The notes under the pieces were generated by a model. That model searched no databases and had not been told where the DNA came from. It saw nothing but the letters and a program-made list of their open reading frames with translations. DNA of 64,000 nucleotides from Variovorax sp. Root473 (lineage in GTDB: Bacteria > Pseudomonadota > Gammaproteobacteria > Burkholderiales > Burkholderiaceae_C). This document shows, piece by piece, positions 11,801 through 18,454 of this stretch. Both the position numbers and the translations under genes were made by a program. Position 1 is the first letter of the stretch. Every line of letters begins with the position of its first letter. The DNA is taken from positions 2,066 through 66,065 of the forward strand of contig NZ_LMEV01000014.1 of the NCBI RefSeq assembly GCF_001426505.1, written 5' to 3'.

Positions 11801-14270
11801 CCAGCATGTCGCCCTCGAGCACCATGGCATCGCCCGCATGGATCTGCACCGCGCCGGCCTTGCGCCCTTCGGTGTAGCCGGCTTCCTTGTAGTCGGCGCC
11901 GATGAGCGGCGTGCGCCACGTGGTCTTCACGCCCCAGCGCTGATGCTCCTTCGTGAACTCGCCCGCCAGGCCGGTGTAGTCGGTGTCGGACATGGCCCGG
12001 TCCATCGTGTGGATGCGGCCGTCGGCGCCCATGAGCTTGGTCGCCGTGTTCATGCCGTCGGTGTAGCGAACCGAGCCACCGGACACGTCGAGCATCGAGC
12101 CGGCGCGCGTGATCACCGCACCGCCGGCGCGCAGCTCGATGCGGCCCGCGTCGGCCGAGAGTTCGCGCAGGTCGGTCTTGCCCACGCCGACCCAGCCGCT
12201 CACGTCGCCCAGCGGCGTTCCCACCCAGGCGCCCGGAATGTAGGTGGCCCCGTCGGGCCCGAGCACCCACTGCACGCCCGCCATCGGGCCGTCCCTGAAC
12301 ACGCCGTTCACGCGCCGGTCGACGATCACTTTCTTGCCGCGGATCCAGGCGTCGAGCTGCAGCGGCGAGTCGCGCAGTTCGTTGATGCGCATCTCGGCCT
12401 CGATGAAATTGCGCGACATGTCCACCTGCATGCCCTGCAGGCCGGCCACGCTGAGGAACGCCTCGGCGTCCACGTAGATGCGGCTCGCGTCGCCCCGGCT
12501 GCCGGGCTTGTGATATTGAAGCTGCGTGAACAGCGGGTTGACCGCCGATTCGGCCTTGATCGTTCCGGCCGGCACCAGCACGCCGGCCTTGGCCTGCACA
12601 TCGATCAGTTGCCCGTACAGGCTCACGCGGCCGGGCTGGTAGCGCGTGGCGAGCGCGGAGGCCTCGATCTCGCTGGTGTCCGAGGCGTCGGGCAGGACCT
12701 GCGAGATGCTGCCTTCGCCCAGCGTCAGCGTGCCGGCCGACCAGTTGACGAAATCGTTCACGCCGTCCGCGTACATGTGGGTGCCCAGGCCCCACGCGCG
12801 CATCAGGATCGAGCCGTTGCGGTTGTTCAACGCCGTCGTGGCGCTCAGCACGCCCGACTGGCGCACGTCCTGCGCCTGCAGCGTGATGTTGCCGCGGTCG
12901 GCCTGCACGGTGCCGGTGTTGACCACCTCGTAGCCGACGGCCTTGGCGCGCGCGGCCATCTCGGGCATGACGACATCGCGCAGACCGGCGACGAAGTTGG
13001 CATCTGCATAGACCGGCGACAGGTTGAGTGCGCCCAGCACCTGGCCGCCGGTGAAGGCCCAGCCGGGCACGGCCGACGCGTTCACGTCCAGGCCGCGGGG
13101 CGCGTTCGGGTCCTGCGCGGACGGCGTCTTCAGGTAGATGTTTTCGCCGGCCGCCAGGATGACCTGGCCGTCGGGCGCCGAGATGCGGCCCGCGTTCTGC
13201 ACCTTGGGCGCGAACAGCATGACCTTGCCGCCGCTGCTCGCCGACAGCTGCGCGCCGGCGTCGACCCGCACCGCGCCGGGTGCCGCGCCGGGATCGAAGC
13301 GGTCCACGTTGCCCATGCGGTCGGGCGCGCCGCCGACGCCGGGCTTGAAGCCGTTGTCGCCATAGATCTCAGGCTTGGCGGACGTGAACTCGCCGAACTG
13401 CGGAATCGGGAAATCGTTGCCCTGGTTGGAGAGCACCTGCGGGTTGTTGATGCCCAGCTTGAACTGCTTGTCCGACAGCGACAGGCTCGATGCCACCAGC
13501 GAGCGCGTGTTCACCTGGCTCGAACCCGTGAAGACGATGCCGTTGCGGTTGATGAGGTAGACCGAACCGTCCGCCTTGATCTGCCCAGCGATCCGGCTGG
13601 GCCGGCCGCTCGGGTCGTTGATGCGGTTCAGGGCGATCCATGCATTGGTGCCGTCCGGCTTCGCCCCGCCCTTCTGGTCGAACTGCACCGTGGTGTGCTT
13701 GCCCACGTTGAAGCTCTCCCAGTTCAGGATCGCCTTCTCGCCGGTCTGCTCGATGCCCACCACGGTGCGGCCGGCCGCGGCGCTCTGCACCGGCCCCTTG
13801 GCGTTGAGCCAGCCCGCGGTGAGGCTGTTCGTGTCGACCTTCAAGCCGTCGTCGGCCAGGCCATCGGGGATGTCCGGGCCGCCGTTCGATGCGGCTTCGC
13901 GCGCTGCGGACTGTGCCGCCTGCTGCGCTGCGATGGCGCGTGCCGCCATGTTCAGGTTGCCGATGGAGCGCTGCAGTTGCTCGCCGGCCTTGCGTTGTTC
14001 CAGCGGGTTGCTCAACAACGATGCCGGCATGCCGTTGGGCAGGCGGCCCGTGGCCGTTGCGGTGTTCTGCGCCGCGTTCTTTCCGGCGAACCAGGCCCCG
14101 CTGAAAGCCTGCTGCGCCTGCGCATCCAGGAGCGCGCCGTTTGCGACCAACGTCATGGCAATCGCGCGGGCGATCGGAGCCATGCGAAAGCGGCGACCCC
14201 GCCGCACCTCTTGCGCCAGCATGCCGTTGCCCGGTGTCGTTGCTGCGCCCTCGCGTCCGCGTGTGCTCAT
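2826..14270 (-). CDS. Giant FHA-like two-partner secretion exoprotein, TpsA1
   Basis: About 3814 residues from the chosen start. The frame is open to 14300, but the matched promoter just upstream would put the transcript start near 14299, and the ATG at 14270 has a GGCGGA-type site at good spacing, so 14270 is preferred. Numbering from 14300, the signal region ends near residue 63 (DAQAQ), an Ala/Gln-rich helical stretch runs 65-145, and the TPS haemagglutination domain covers about 150-420, with the NRNGIVF motif at 251-257. The body is Gly/Ala/Asp-rich beta-helix repeats, for example recurrent DAGG, LxAGG and GxVxL units. The last 350 residues, with VKGETKGLPVIATVNIGAL and ARQALPSVFTVRVLGFG, match the end of TpsA2 and look like the DUF3739 region. 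A D-rich loop near residue 2090 resembles a calcium loop. No TpsB is adjacent. Confidence 0.9.
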   Translation of the reverse strand: MSTRGREGAATTPGNGMLAQEVRRGRRFRMAPIARAIAMTLVANGALLDAQAQQAFSGAWFAGKNAAQNTATATGRLPNGMPASLLSNPLEQRKAGEQLQRSIGNLNMAARAIAAQQAAQSAAREAASNGGPDIPDGLADDGLKVDTNSLTAGWLNAKGPVQSAAAGRTVVGIEQTGEKAILNWESFNVGKHTTVQFDQKGGAKPDGTNAWIALNRINDPSGRPSRIAGQIKADGSVYLINRNGIVFTGSSQVNTRSLVASSLSLSDKQFKLGINNPQVLSNQGNDFPIPQFGEFTSAKPEIYGDNGFKPGVGGAPDRMGNVDRFDPGAAPGAVRVDAGAQLSASSGGKVMLFAPKVQNAGRISAPDGQVILAAGENIYLKTPSAQDPNAPRGLDVNASAVPGWAFTGGQVLGALNLSPVYADANFVAGLRDVVMPEMAARAKAVGYEVVNTGTVQADRGNITLQAQDVRQSGVLSATTALNNRNGSILMRAWGLGTHMYADGVNDFVNWSAGTLTLGEGSISQVLPDASDTSEIEASALATRYQPGRVSLYGQLIDVQAKAGVLVPAGTIKAESAVNPLFTQLQYHKPGSRGDASRIYVDAEAFLSVAGLQGMQVDMSRNFIEAEMRINELRDSPLQLDAWIRGKKVIVDRRVNGVFRDGPMAGVQWVLGPDGATYIPGAWVGTPLGDVSGWVGVGKTDLRELSADAGRIELRAGGAVITRAGSMLDVSGGSVRYTDGMNTATKLMGADGRIHTMDRAMSDTDYTGLAGEFTKEHQRWGVKTTWRTPLIGADYKEAGYTEGRKAGAVQIHAGDAMVLEGDMLGGVVVGERQSQNPGGNKGGRLELGENTPDGRPWSPGTIVVTHDPKRLAQDFDARTKLGDDFYVQLKPDEQKSRKLTFLSDDMLSDSGLGTIALNVINGDFELAKGAAVTLSPGASLFVAGTEGSTNDIRIHGQIRAPGGQISLSSANGLLEVGEHGRLDASGQWINTWRDGALRGAWAVDGGAITVNVGKISAHKAAVFDVSGGGRTDLGKKGLPTLRVGDAGAISLTGVTPDLDLGALNLRAHAAGSAGNLSLETASSVQVGGVAAAAQPGNASAEAEAAAPVVLPATLFGERGFGKVSVSVRGEGKGITLPEDAAVSQQATSIDLRSFAWRDLPSGRNLADVAPLGVLRPEERAARDPASLRLGTENGPIRMARGATVRTDTGGSLSLNAGGDLGVLTVAGRLDAPAGRIGLNGRTVALEAGGELLARGVPLIHVDSTGRRMGEVRDGGTVTVQASELRLEKDALIDVSGATGTIDDVADAGPSGTRVPRPAQAIQLDSNGGLIEISGAGLIESRMRGVAGGPGGIGGRIRLNMTASSGLNGSPLEQLARALPDPDCYGFLVDGACSDWKQGLDFDWAPGLRSWGYDIAGPMVLPSSLAAALADTKELVVSDRLPTPGPSSPLDPAQFGLSAQTLDNFRDIFFSGGELLRDLLDKPGRQFALTVRPQAFRDGGFADLSLVNATQGAIRLDNAHLAFSRSISLQGPIVGHAASSSTLRAPHLVLSAVPDASRAPSAASSAATGQLTLSGSLIDITTSENAGQFQTGAVRIGGFARTVLEAGEIRIGGPLPTQFGEATKLQVNLDVDGHLVLRAGQVYPTTAMAGVVRAGDSITVEREGDAGGAPLSAGGSLRLQAPVIAQNGVLRAPFGQIELDAGERLSLGAGSLTSVSGAGLTVPFGTLSNNEHWHDPTQGIDVANPSSGSLVAPPEKRITMKSPDVALARGAVVDIAGGGDLHASEFVPGPGGSHDVLAMPGMYAILPGQAGAAPVAAGAGVGAVGQRVWLAGGPGLAAGWYQLLPARFALLPGAFAVQATGKAWGGARAPATRAPDGSLVMQGRAGDTHGGRQDARTTAWRVMSGGTLRRYSEYNEATANDFFSSEAFKLTQYRLTGQDVVTPRLPRDGGAVVFDAQRRLVLDGTLRSAPDAGGRGGLVDIAGQKIAIVGSGQDTASLQADGYLVIDSASLSNFGAGSLLVGGKRQGNALGLELEVTATDIVVRNNAGSELFGPEIILAASDQVAIEGASRVSARGAGGRGSGNLVMKPRVAAVYTDPDGNLDDNFDGVIDAKDAVDDVLTTPAKDWGALVRVTTGDAAKVIRQGVDTSRGGLVSIGAGAVVDGGAALLIDATRTTELAASAQIAGTDLSVAAGRIGFGGGTEGMVLDSGALAQLAHSTRLTLRSYTGFDFYGSLDLGAAGLKALTFDGAAFVGRGAGDVVIKGESIALINSGGGANVPAGAGSGGFTLDAATLVLGAGQKTFSGFGAVTLAGRDAIVGEGAGGIDTGAAPLTLRTPLLTGRGGAAQSIATGGALQVVASPEGTAAPFDLQESLGLRLGLTGRSIAFGGRAVARGGSIDMTATGGSLVVTQGALIDVGGSAQQFFDVAEHADAGRITLSAAGGDVRLDAGSRLHLAAHPDGGDAGTLSLAASQGGTVVLDGLIAAQASRTGGKAGSFSLDIEALPDFAGFSQRLNDAGFNRSRQFRIRQGDVALGGFTQVEDFGLTADRGRIDITGTVDARSAYGGAIRITAGNGVAMQSGAQLLAGATGSLGNGRVTLEAAGGQLHLGGGLIDVAGNEGGKVRLRAQQNATHDDLAVAALNTTVTGARSAVLEGVSTYDVKDYDGATVDSVKADAIAHAARFRGASAAVAARLGTALDVMPGIEIRSAGDLALNSDWNLFSDFSNAREGTLTLRAGGNLAINGHLSDGFDVADRSGLLQAGPSWNLRLVAGGELASADAMALRPLVAQTAGKGSITVGTANTAVPTDDDPTPDNGAGKLVRTGTGDLEVRAGRDLRLAHKESVIYTAGRKDTTMWSDFSTANRNASYGVEGGNLVIGALGSIEAMPSGQHFTEWLNRQGTLNAERFFGEYSNGENAMHPDGTYGPVIHGPEQSSWWIDYARFQQGVGALGGGNVTVDAGGDLRNLLVALPTHMRMRGGRSANEAMTMEMRNGGAMTVQAGGAIRGGQYYVARGAGDIRAGETAVGHTVVLTRDDSAGGFTRTNYTVAPVLALGDATLSLRTAGDLRLQTVIDPLLVTYGEGLRGDGQLLNYGAYMSGYTDRSALRLVSTGGNITFVNRATFIFRDLLLNSFDTDTLVGFGGNRYPARFSAAALNGGIAVDGPLHVLPGTTNDVRMVAKTDIRFDAPLLMAYATPAMMPSGYMPGGAGSPVNQMNMEDMLDNLIGPASSTFINTPYLRSVHNPEVLPLANDFEPSRIYASQGSIVGLDVKANEQTWVRAGTDIRGLRLAGRNLRGSDVTLLEAGNDILAMAGVLRLDRDNEFPVGLTGNIELQGPGTLVLAAGRDLYADNLQVQTLGNQRYDRDNRARPESQVKGLPEQGATITAMAGLNRAVGYEAFTRAYLDPAAVTSMPDHLKARSADGTVLPIYLMDQLETREGGQEKTVRRGLVSYMKDMTGETLAPLEAWARFQQLPALAQQQFLRQIYLIELREAGRDQNEPGTGGLPRNGGYNRGYAAIKTLFPGDDWKGDVAANKLMLRTMAGGDIDVLTPGGGLQVAALGATVPAGYGLVTLASGHIGIFAKDDVTVNQSRILSFVPEVTKEGSDQIIWATVGDIDAGRGAKTLRVPSAPEVATDLDGVTVIREKSDMSGSGIGTVGDGDVDLVAPRGTVNAGDAGLRVAGNLNIAALQVLNADNIQVKGETKGLPVIATVNIGALTNASSAAAQATAAAQDMVQRERAAARQALPSVFTVRVLGFGSEPGQGASDTSPRAGLQSGAKVDYDPMNPVQVVGMGRRIDPRHWANLSSDELRRLQQDR

Positions 14271-14303
14271 GTGTCGTTTCCGCCAGAAAGTTGAGTCCAT
14301 GCA

Positions 14304-14345
14304 CTACGACGAACGGGCGCCCCACCACCCCGCAACTTATTTTGA
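14304..14345 (-). promoter_or_regulatory. ECF-type promoter for tpsA1
   Basis: On the minus strand GTTGCGGG (plus 14329-14336) is followed 17 bases later by CGTCGT (plus 14306-14311), preceded by an A/T run. The same arrangement sits before fecR1 (15485-15526), with the A/T run, GTTGCGGG and TTCGTCGT all conserved and a spacer of 16. A CGTC-type -10 is typical of ECF sigma factors, so sigma 1 is the natural reader. The predicted transcript start is near 14299. Confidence 0.6.
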
Positions 14346-14385
14346 AAAGCACGCTTGGCCAGGCACCCCGGGCGCGGGGCGAGGA

Positions 14386-15420
14386 TCAGCTGAGAAGCAC
14401 CACCCCGCCCGGCAGCAAGCGCGCATTCAGAACAAAGGCGTGCTGCAGTTGCGCCAGCGCCAGGTCGAGCGATGCGATGTAGAAGCTCCCGGTCACGGGC
14501 CGGTTGCGCGCGGCGGCATTCATCAGCATCACGCGCCCGGGCCGGTAACGATTGATCTCGTCGAGCACGTCGGAGAGCCGGGTCTGAGTGAACACCAGTT
14601 CCCCCTTGCGCCAGGCGGAAAGATTCGCCGCGCCGACGAGCGCCACGCTGCTCACCGAACTGCCGTCGTACACCGTCTGCTGGCGCGCGCGCAACTCGCG
14701 GGTGCCCGCGGCGTGTTCCACGCGCACCGCGCCTTCGATGCAGGTGACGCACACCCTGGCGTTCAGGTAGCGCACCTCGAAACGCCCCGACTCGACCAGG
14801 CTGCGGCCGACTCCTGCGACAACGCCGAACGGCCGCCCGCCGCCGGCTCCGGCCGGCAGGTCGAACGCCGCCTCGCCCGCGAGCAGGTCGATGCCGGTCG
14901 TCTGACCGCCCACCGTCTGGCGCCGGATGCGGGTCTGGGTGTTGAGGGTGACATGCACCCGCTCGGTCAGGTCGACCACCAGCTGCTCGCCGGTGGCGGT
15001 GCGGTAGTCGGCGCCCCACTCCGCCGGCGCGGGCCACAAGCCCGCAGGCGGATGGAACACCGCCACGCCCGCGACACCGGCCATGGCCGCCGCGCCCGCG
15101 GCCGCGCTCAGGAAGGCCCGGCGGGGAAGCATGGGTCGGGACAGGTGGCGCGCATGAAACGCCGCCGCCTGGGCATTCGCGCGAAGCAGCCCCGCGGCCG
15201 CCGGACCGATCACACCCCATTGCGCGCGGGCCTCGCCGAAGGCCGCCGCATGCGAGGGGCTGCTCGCTACCCAGCGCCGGAAGCGGTCGGCGTCCTGAGG
15301 CTTCACGGCCCCCGAATGGAACAGGCGCAGCCATTCCCAGGCCTCCTGCCTCGTTCTCTCGGCCCCGATGGCGAGGTCGTCGTCGTCGTCGACGGATGGC
15401 GTCATGGTGTCGTGCGTCAC
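14386..15420 (-). CDS. FecR-type anti-sigma regulator 1
   Basis: 344 residues. Residues 25-65 form the cytoplasmic sigma-binding part with the typical WLRLFHSG and FRRWVASSPSHAAAF. A membrane span follows at about 98-125, preceded by PRRAFLSAAAG, a twin-arginine-like start as in other FecR proteins. The FecR periplasmic domain runs about 130-240 (GEQLVVDLTERVHVTLNTQT). The C-terminal 80 residues (LVFTQTRLSDVLDEINRY) are the STN-like domain of FecR that receives the signal. It has its own ECF-type promoter overlapping the end of sigma 1. Partner receptor is presumably STN protein 1, two genes upstream. An alternative ATG lies at 15405. Confidence 0.9.
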   Translation of the reverse strand: MTHDTMTPSVDDDDDLAIGAERTRQEAWEWLRLFHSGAVKPQDADRFRRWVASSPSHAAAFGEARAQWGVIGPAAAGLLRANAQAAAFHARHLSRPMLPRRAFLSAAAGAAAMAGVAGVAVFHPPAGLWPAPAEWGADYRTATGEQLVVDLTERVHVTLNTQTRIRRQTVGGQTTGIDLLAGEAAFDLPAGAGGGRPFGVVAGVGRSLVESGRFEVRYLNARVCVTCIEGAVRVEHAAGTRELRARQQTVYDGSSVSSVALVGAANLSAWRKGELVFTQTRLSDVLDEINRYRPGRVMLMNAAARNRPVTGSFYIASLDLALAQLQHAFVLNARLLPGGVVLLS

Positions 15421-15484
15421 GGCCGGCCCCCTTCATCGCGGGGCTCGGTCCGGCGTCCGGCCAGGGCAATTCGATTCTTCACCC

Positions 15485-15526
15485 AGCACGACGAATGCGC
15501 CCGCCGGATCCCGCAACTATTTTTTG
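15485..15526 (-). promoter_or_regulatory. ECF-type promoter for fecR1
   Basis: GTTGCGGG (plus 15510-15517) overlaps the sigma 1 stop codon; CGTCGT (plus 15488-15493) lies 16 bases further. It is nearly the same as the promoter before tpsA1. This predicts that sigma 1 drives its own regulator separately from the STN-sigma transcript, with a leader of about 60 bases. Confidence 0.55.
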
Positions 15527-16056
15527 TCATCGGACATCCTGGCACTCAGGTAGTCGTGCGCGTTCTTGAGTTCGTATTCGACGGTGCGCAACGAAACGCC
15601 GAGGCGCTTGGCCGCCTCGGGTTGCGTGAGCCCCTCCATGTGCACCAGCACGACGACCTCGCGCCGCCGCGCGGGCATGCGGTCCAGGAGTTTGACGACG
15701 CCATCCAGCTGCGAGCGCGCCTCGGCGATCCGTTCCGGGCCGGGCGCCGTGTCGGCAAACTCCATCAGCGCATCGATCTCGTCGAGCGGCAGGTTGCGGC
15801 TCTGGCGACGCTGGATGTCCAGCGCAATGTTGAAAGCCATGCGCACGAGGTAGCCGCCCGGCCGGCGGATCGGACCGTCTTCGTTCTTGCCCTTGTCGTT
15901 CACGCGCAACCAGGTGTCGTGCAGCGCGTCCTCGGCCAGATCCGGATTGCGCAACGCCCGCCCTAGCTGGCGCTTGAGGGCGTCGTAGTGCCTGGACACG
16001 TAGTCCATCAGGACGGGGCGCGTGTCTTCGGCCACGGTCAGGATGCGCCGCGGCAT
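15517..16056 (-). CDS. ECF sigma factor 1 (FecI-like)
   Basis: 179 residues from the ATG at 16056, which lies 19 bases inside the end of the STN1 gene, so the two are probably coupled. Region 2 is clear (YDALKRQLGRALRNPDLAED, then ALHDTWLRV, then RRPGGYLVRMAFNIALDIQR), as is region 4 (LDRMPARRREVVVLVHMEG, then AAKRLGVSLRTVEYELKNA). It lies between STN1 and fecR1, the receptor-sigma-anti-sigma order of cell-surface signalling. Likely targets are the two GTTGCGGG/CGTCGT promoters in front of fecR1 and tpsA1. The frame stays open further upstream, but that part lies inside STN1. Confidence 0.9.
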   Translation of the reverse strand: MPRRILTVAEDTRPVLMDYVSRHYDALKRQLGRALRNPDLAEDALHDTWLRVNDKGKNEDGPIRRPGGYLVRMAFNIALDIQRRQSRNLPLDEIDALMEFADTAPGPERIAEARSQLDGVVKLLDRMPARRREVVVLVHMEGLTQPEAAKRLGVSLRTVEYELKNAHDYLSARMSDDKK

Positions 16057-16772
16057 CGCGGTCCACTGCGCGAATCCGTTGGCAGGATGAGCAGAGTCAG
16101 GGGCTGCGGCAAATCCGGCGGTGGCGCCTGCGCAAGGTGCACGCCTTGAAGCACCTCGAGCATCGCGGCATCCCTGGACGCATCGCCGCTCGGGCCGAGC
16201 AGGCGCGGCCGCCGAACCTGGCCCGTGCCGTCCACCTCCAGGCGCAGAAGAGAGCGGTACGTTCCCGGCCGCGTGCGGGCGCTGGCGCACAGTGCTTCCC
16301 AGACCTGCGCCTGCACCAGGCTCGGGTAGCCCGCAAGGCTGCCGAGGCCGGCGGCGCGCGGGGTCGTCGCCGGCGTGTCCGCAGGCTTCAACGCGAGCGT
16401 GATGCCCGACCCCGTGCGGACCTTCTCGGCAACCAGCCCGGTGCCTTCCAGCAGCAGACCGAGGGCGACATCGGGCGCATACATGCCATGCACGGCGGAC
16501 GATGTGAGGCCCAGCAGGATCTCGCTGCGAAAGAGAGCGGGCTGTCGGGTCACGGCGGCATAGCGCTTGAGCGCATCGCCCAGCGCAAGCGCCGGGATGT
16601 CGAAGTCGAGGGCCTGGTCCGCCGCGCGTGACATGGGGCCCGCCCGGAGCTGGCCATCCCGCGGCAGCGGCATGGATGCGTCAGCCGCCCATGCCGGCCC
16701 GGCGAGCCGGAACAGCACGAGCCCGCAGAGCGCCACCACGCGGCATTCGAAGCGGGCAACAGACAGGCGCAC
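16038..16772 (-). CDS. STN-domain signalling protein with C-terminal TonB-like domain, copy 1 (VreA-like)
   Basis: 244 residues. The signal peptide ends about residue 30 (AGPAWAADA). The STN domain at 56-130 has FDIPALALGDALKRYAAVT and then GLLLEGTGLVAEKV, as in the N-terminal signalling domain of TonB-dependent receptors. There is no plug or beta-barrel. Instead residues 148-231 form a TonB C-terminal-like domain (SLLRLEVDGTGQVRRPRLLG, then PPPDLPQPLTLLILP). This recalls VreA of P. aeruginosa, a signalling protein lacking a channel. Binding of the FecR1 C-terminal domain is expected from the family. The gene heads an STN-sigma-FecR-exoprotein set. Confidence 0.85.
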   Translation of the reverse strand: MRLSVARFECRVVALCGLVLFRLAGPAWAADASMPLPRDGQLRAGPMSRAADQALDFDIPALALGDALKRYAAVTRQPALFRSEILLGLTSSAVHGMYAPDVALGLLLEGTGLVAEKVRTGSGITLALKPADTPATTPRAAGLGSLAGYPSLVQAQVWEALCASARTRPGTYRSLLRLEVDGTGQVRRPRLLGPSGDASRDAAMLEVLQGVHLAQAPPPDLPQPLTLLILPTDSRSGPRCRGAS

Positions 16773-16900
16773 GCCGATCAGTCCCGGCGCGCCGCGGCGC
16801 CGCGAGCATCGTCACGGCTGCCGTATGGCTGCGCAGGCCATGTGAGGTTGAAAATTCGAGTCGACAAGAAATGCGCGCCATTCTGGAAACATTCATGCTG

Positions 16901-16916
16901 TCACCGGCATGTGACG
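16901..16916 (-). promoter_or_regulatory. Conserved 16-bp motif upstream of STN1 (Pho-box-like)
   Basis: The plus-strand bases TCACCGGCATGTGACG match 14 of 16 positions of TGACCGACATGTGACG upstream of STN2 (43139-43154). On the minus strand this gives GTCAC and GTGAC half-sites exactly 11 bases apart, the spacing of a PhoB box, with CATGAAT about 2-9 bases further as a possible -10. It lies about 130 bases before the STN1 start. The Pho reading is tentative because the second half-site is poor. Confidence 0.35.
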
Positions 16917-16958
16917 GGCTCGTTGCAACGTTAGTGTTCAGTGCCCGACGTTCCCGCG

Positions 16959-17578
16959 TCATGCAGGCAGGCCGACGGCAGCGAGAGTCAATTGAACATG
17001 CCGCGCACCGACCTGAGCGGCCGGGTCACCCGCCTTGAAAGCGATCCGACCAGATGCCGCGCGATCGATTCGGACTGCGCGAGGCGATGCGTGAGCGCAA
17101 TTCGCCACGGCCAGCGCCCGGGCCTGACGCGGCGCGTGCCCTCGGCATCGCGGCCCAGACATCAGTTGCCGAACGCCAGCCGCGACATCCGTGCCAACCT
17201 GCAGCACACCCAGGCCTTACGCGTGATCGAGTTCGAAGTGCGGAAAGTGCGGGGAAATCTCGCCCCAATAGCGCCAGACGCCGAAGCCCCGCGCGCGAAC
17301 TGCCGTGTCGTAAACCAGCACGATCGCCCGGTCGGAGAGTTTGGGCAACCAGGTCTCGAAGTCATTTCTGACGGCCTCGCAGGTATGCAGGCCATCGATG
17401 TGCAGCAGGTCGATCGAGCCATCCGCAAAAGATGCGTTCCGAGTTCGACGAACCATCTCGGCCGGGCCATGGCAGTCAGCCACGCGGCGAATGGCGCATG
17501 CCCGATGCAGGCACTGTCTACAAGGCGCTCGGGACGAATGAACATCGCCATGTGGGGCTCGATGCCTGTGAGTGTCAT
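16959..17578 (-). pseudogene. Degraded class I SAM-dependent methyltransferase
   Basis: From the ATG at 17578 the frame reads [20 protein letters not shown] and on to WFVELGTH. This is the start of the SAM-binding motif of a Methyltransf_24-like enzyme. Near 17431 the family match jumps to another frame at [19 protein letters not shown], with about 45-50 expected residues missing: a deletion that also shifts frame. That second frame meets TAA at 17217-17219 in the middle of conserved FELDHA and GLGVLQVG, then continues open to 16959 without clear similarity. Three lesions make this a pseudogene. It sits between the secretion operon and STN1 and has no obvious link to either. Confidence 0.75.
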
Positions 17579-17599
17579 GATGGTTGATTGCTTCAGGGG

Positions 17600-17866
17600 T
17601 CACTCTGTCGCGCCGGCCTCGCTTCTGCTTCGGACCTCGAACGCACGCCGCGCCGCATTGAGTTCCGACATCGAGATGTGCATCTCCGCCATGGTCTGCG
17701 CCAGCAGATCGAGCAGCGCCGCGCGCTGCCGCTGGCGTGCGGTCTCGGCGCGCCGCGCGCGCTGCGCCTGCCGTTCCGTGGCATGGATGGCACGGGTCGC
17801 CGGCAGGTCGTGGTCGTCGATCGACGGCACGGATCGGAGGGCGGAAGGCATCGCGCTTGGATGCAT
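17600..17866 (-). CDS. Small helical protein of unknown function
   Basis: 88 residues from the ATG at 17866, which starts 11 bases after the stop of the YbjN-like gene, so it is the likely last gene of the secretion operon. The middle is strongly helical and basic ([20 protein letters not shown]), followed by [20 protein letters not shown]. No signal peptide or membrane span is seen. I do not recognise the family. The GTG five codons earlier and ATG at 17851 are alternative starts. Confidence 0.5.
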   Translation of the reverse strand: MHPSAMPSALRSVPSIDDHDLPATRAIHATERQAQRARRAETARQRQRAALLDLLAQTMAEMHISMSELNAARRAFEVRSRSEAGATE

Positions 17867-17877
17867 TCGGTGCACGC

Positions 17878-18423
17878 TCAGGCGGCCGCGGGCTCGCCCT
17901 GCGCGGCCACCGCGCCGGCCTCGGTGTTCGCTGCATCGCCGCGGGTTTCGGCGGCTGGCCCGTAGTTGCGCAGGTGCAGGAAGAACTCGCCCATCATCTG
18001 CATCCACAGCCGCATGGCGAACGCCAGGTAGGCAGGACTCACGCCGCCAGCGACGACCACGTCCATCTCGAGCACGACGAAGTCGCCGTGCTGGGCCACG
18101 CGGGCGAAGCGCTTGGTGCGGTGCCACGAAGCCAGCACGGCATCGGGCAGCGTGCCGCCCTGCACGCGCAATGGGCAGCTCAACGTGAAGTCGGTGAACT
18201 GGGTGGTCGTGACCGGGTTGCCCCACAGCACCTGGAATCCGATGCCATGGCTCGCGCTGTGCAAGCGCACAACGCCGTCCTGTTCGATGGCCGTGACAGC
18301 GGCGCCCGCGGTCTTGATGGCGTCCGACACCTGTTCGGGCGTGACGGCGTCCAGCAGGTCGAGGTGCGGCGCTCCGGTGGCGAGCTCGTTGGCTTGGGTG
18401 GTTGTTGTCGATGTGTTGTTCAT
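17878..18423 (-). CDS. YbjN-domain-like cytoplasmic protein
   Basis: 181 residues. The ATG at 18423 is chosen because AGGGG lies 7 bases before it; an ATG two codons earlier is less well placed. Residues 20-155 resemble the YbjN family: [20 protein letters not shown], then W-x-[21 protein letters not shown], then [17 protein letters not shown]. YbjN proteins adopt a fold like type III secretion chaperones, and their role is poorly known. The tail after 155 is Ala/Glu-rich. A secretion chaperone role for the giant exoproteins would be attractive but is only inference. Confidence 0.6.
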   Translation of the reverse strand: MNNTSTTTTQANELATGAPHLDLLDAVTPEQVSDAIKTAGAAVTAIEQDGVVRLHSASHGIGFQVLWGNPVTTTQFTDFTLSCPLRVQGGTLPDAVLASWHRTKRFARVAQHGDFVVLEMDVVVAGGVSPAYLAFAMRLWMQMMGEFFLHLRNYGPAAETRGDAANTEAGAVAAQGEPAAA

Positions 18424-18454
18424 GCGCATGCCCCTGTTGTGGGAAAAGAATGGT

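Noticed and set aside
7000..14000. Possible CRISPR or nucleotide tandem arrays in the exoprotein genes
   Set aside because: The repetition is at protein level, in beta-helix turns; no regular identical DNA repeats with spacers were seen.
2079..14294. Long plus-strand open frames (2079-6329, 6378-10049, 11070-14294) opposite tpsA1
   Set aside because: Same shadow effect; low-complexity translations without recognisable domains.
14270..14300. Upstream ATG at 14300 as tpsA1 start
   Set aside because: It coincides with the predicted transcript start of the matched promoter and has no ribosome site; 14270 fits better.
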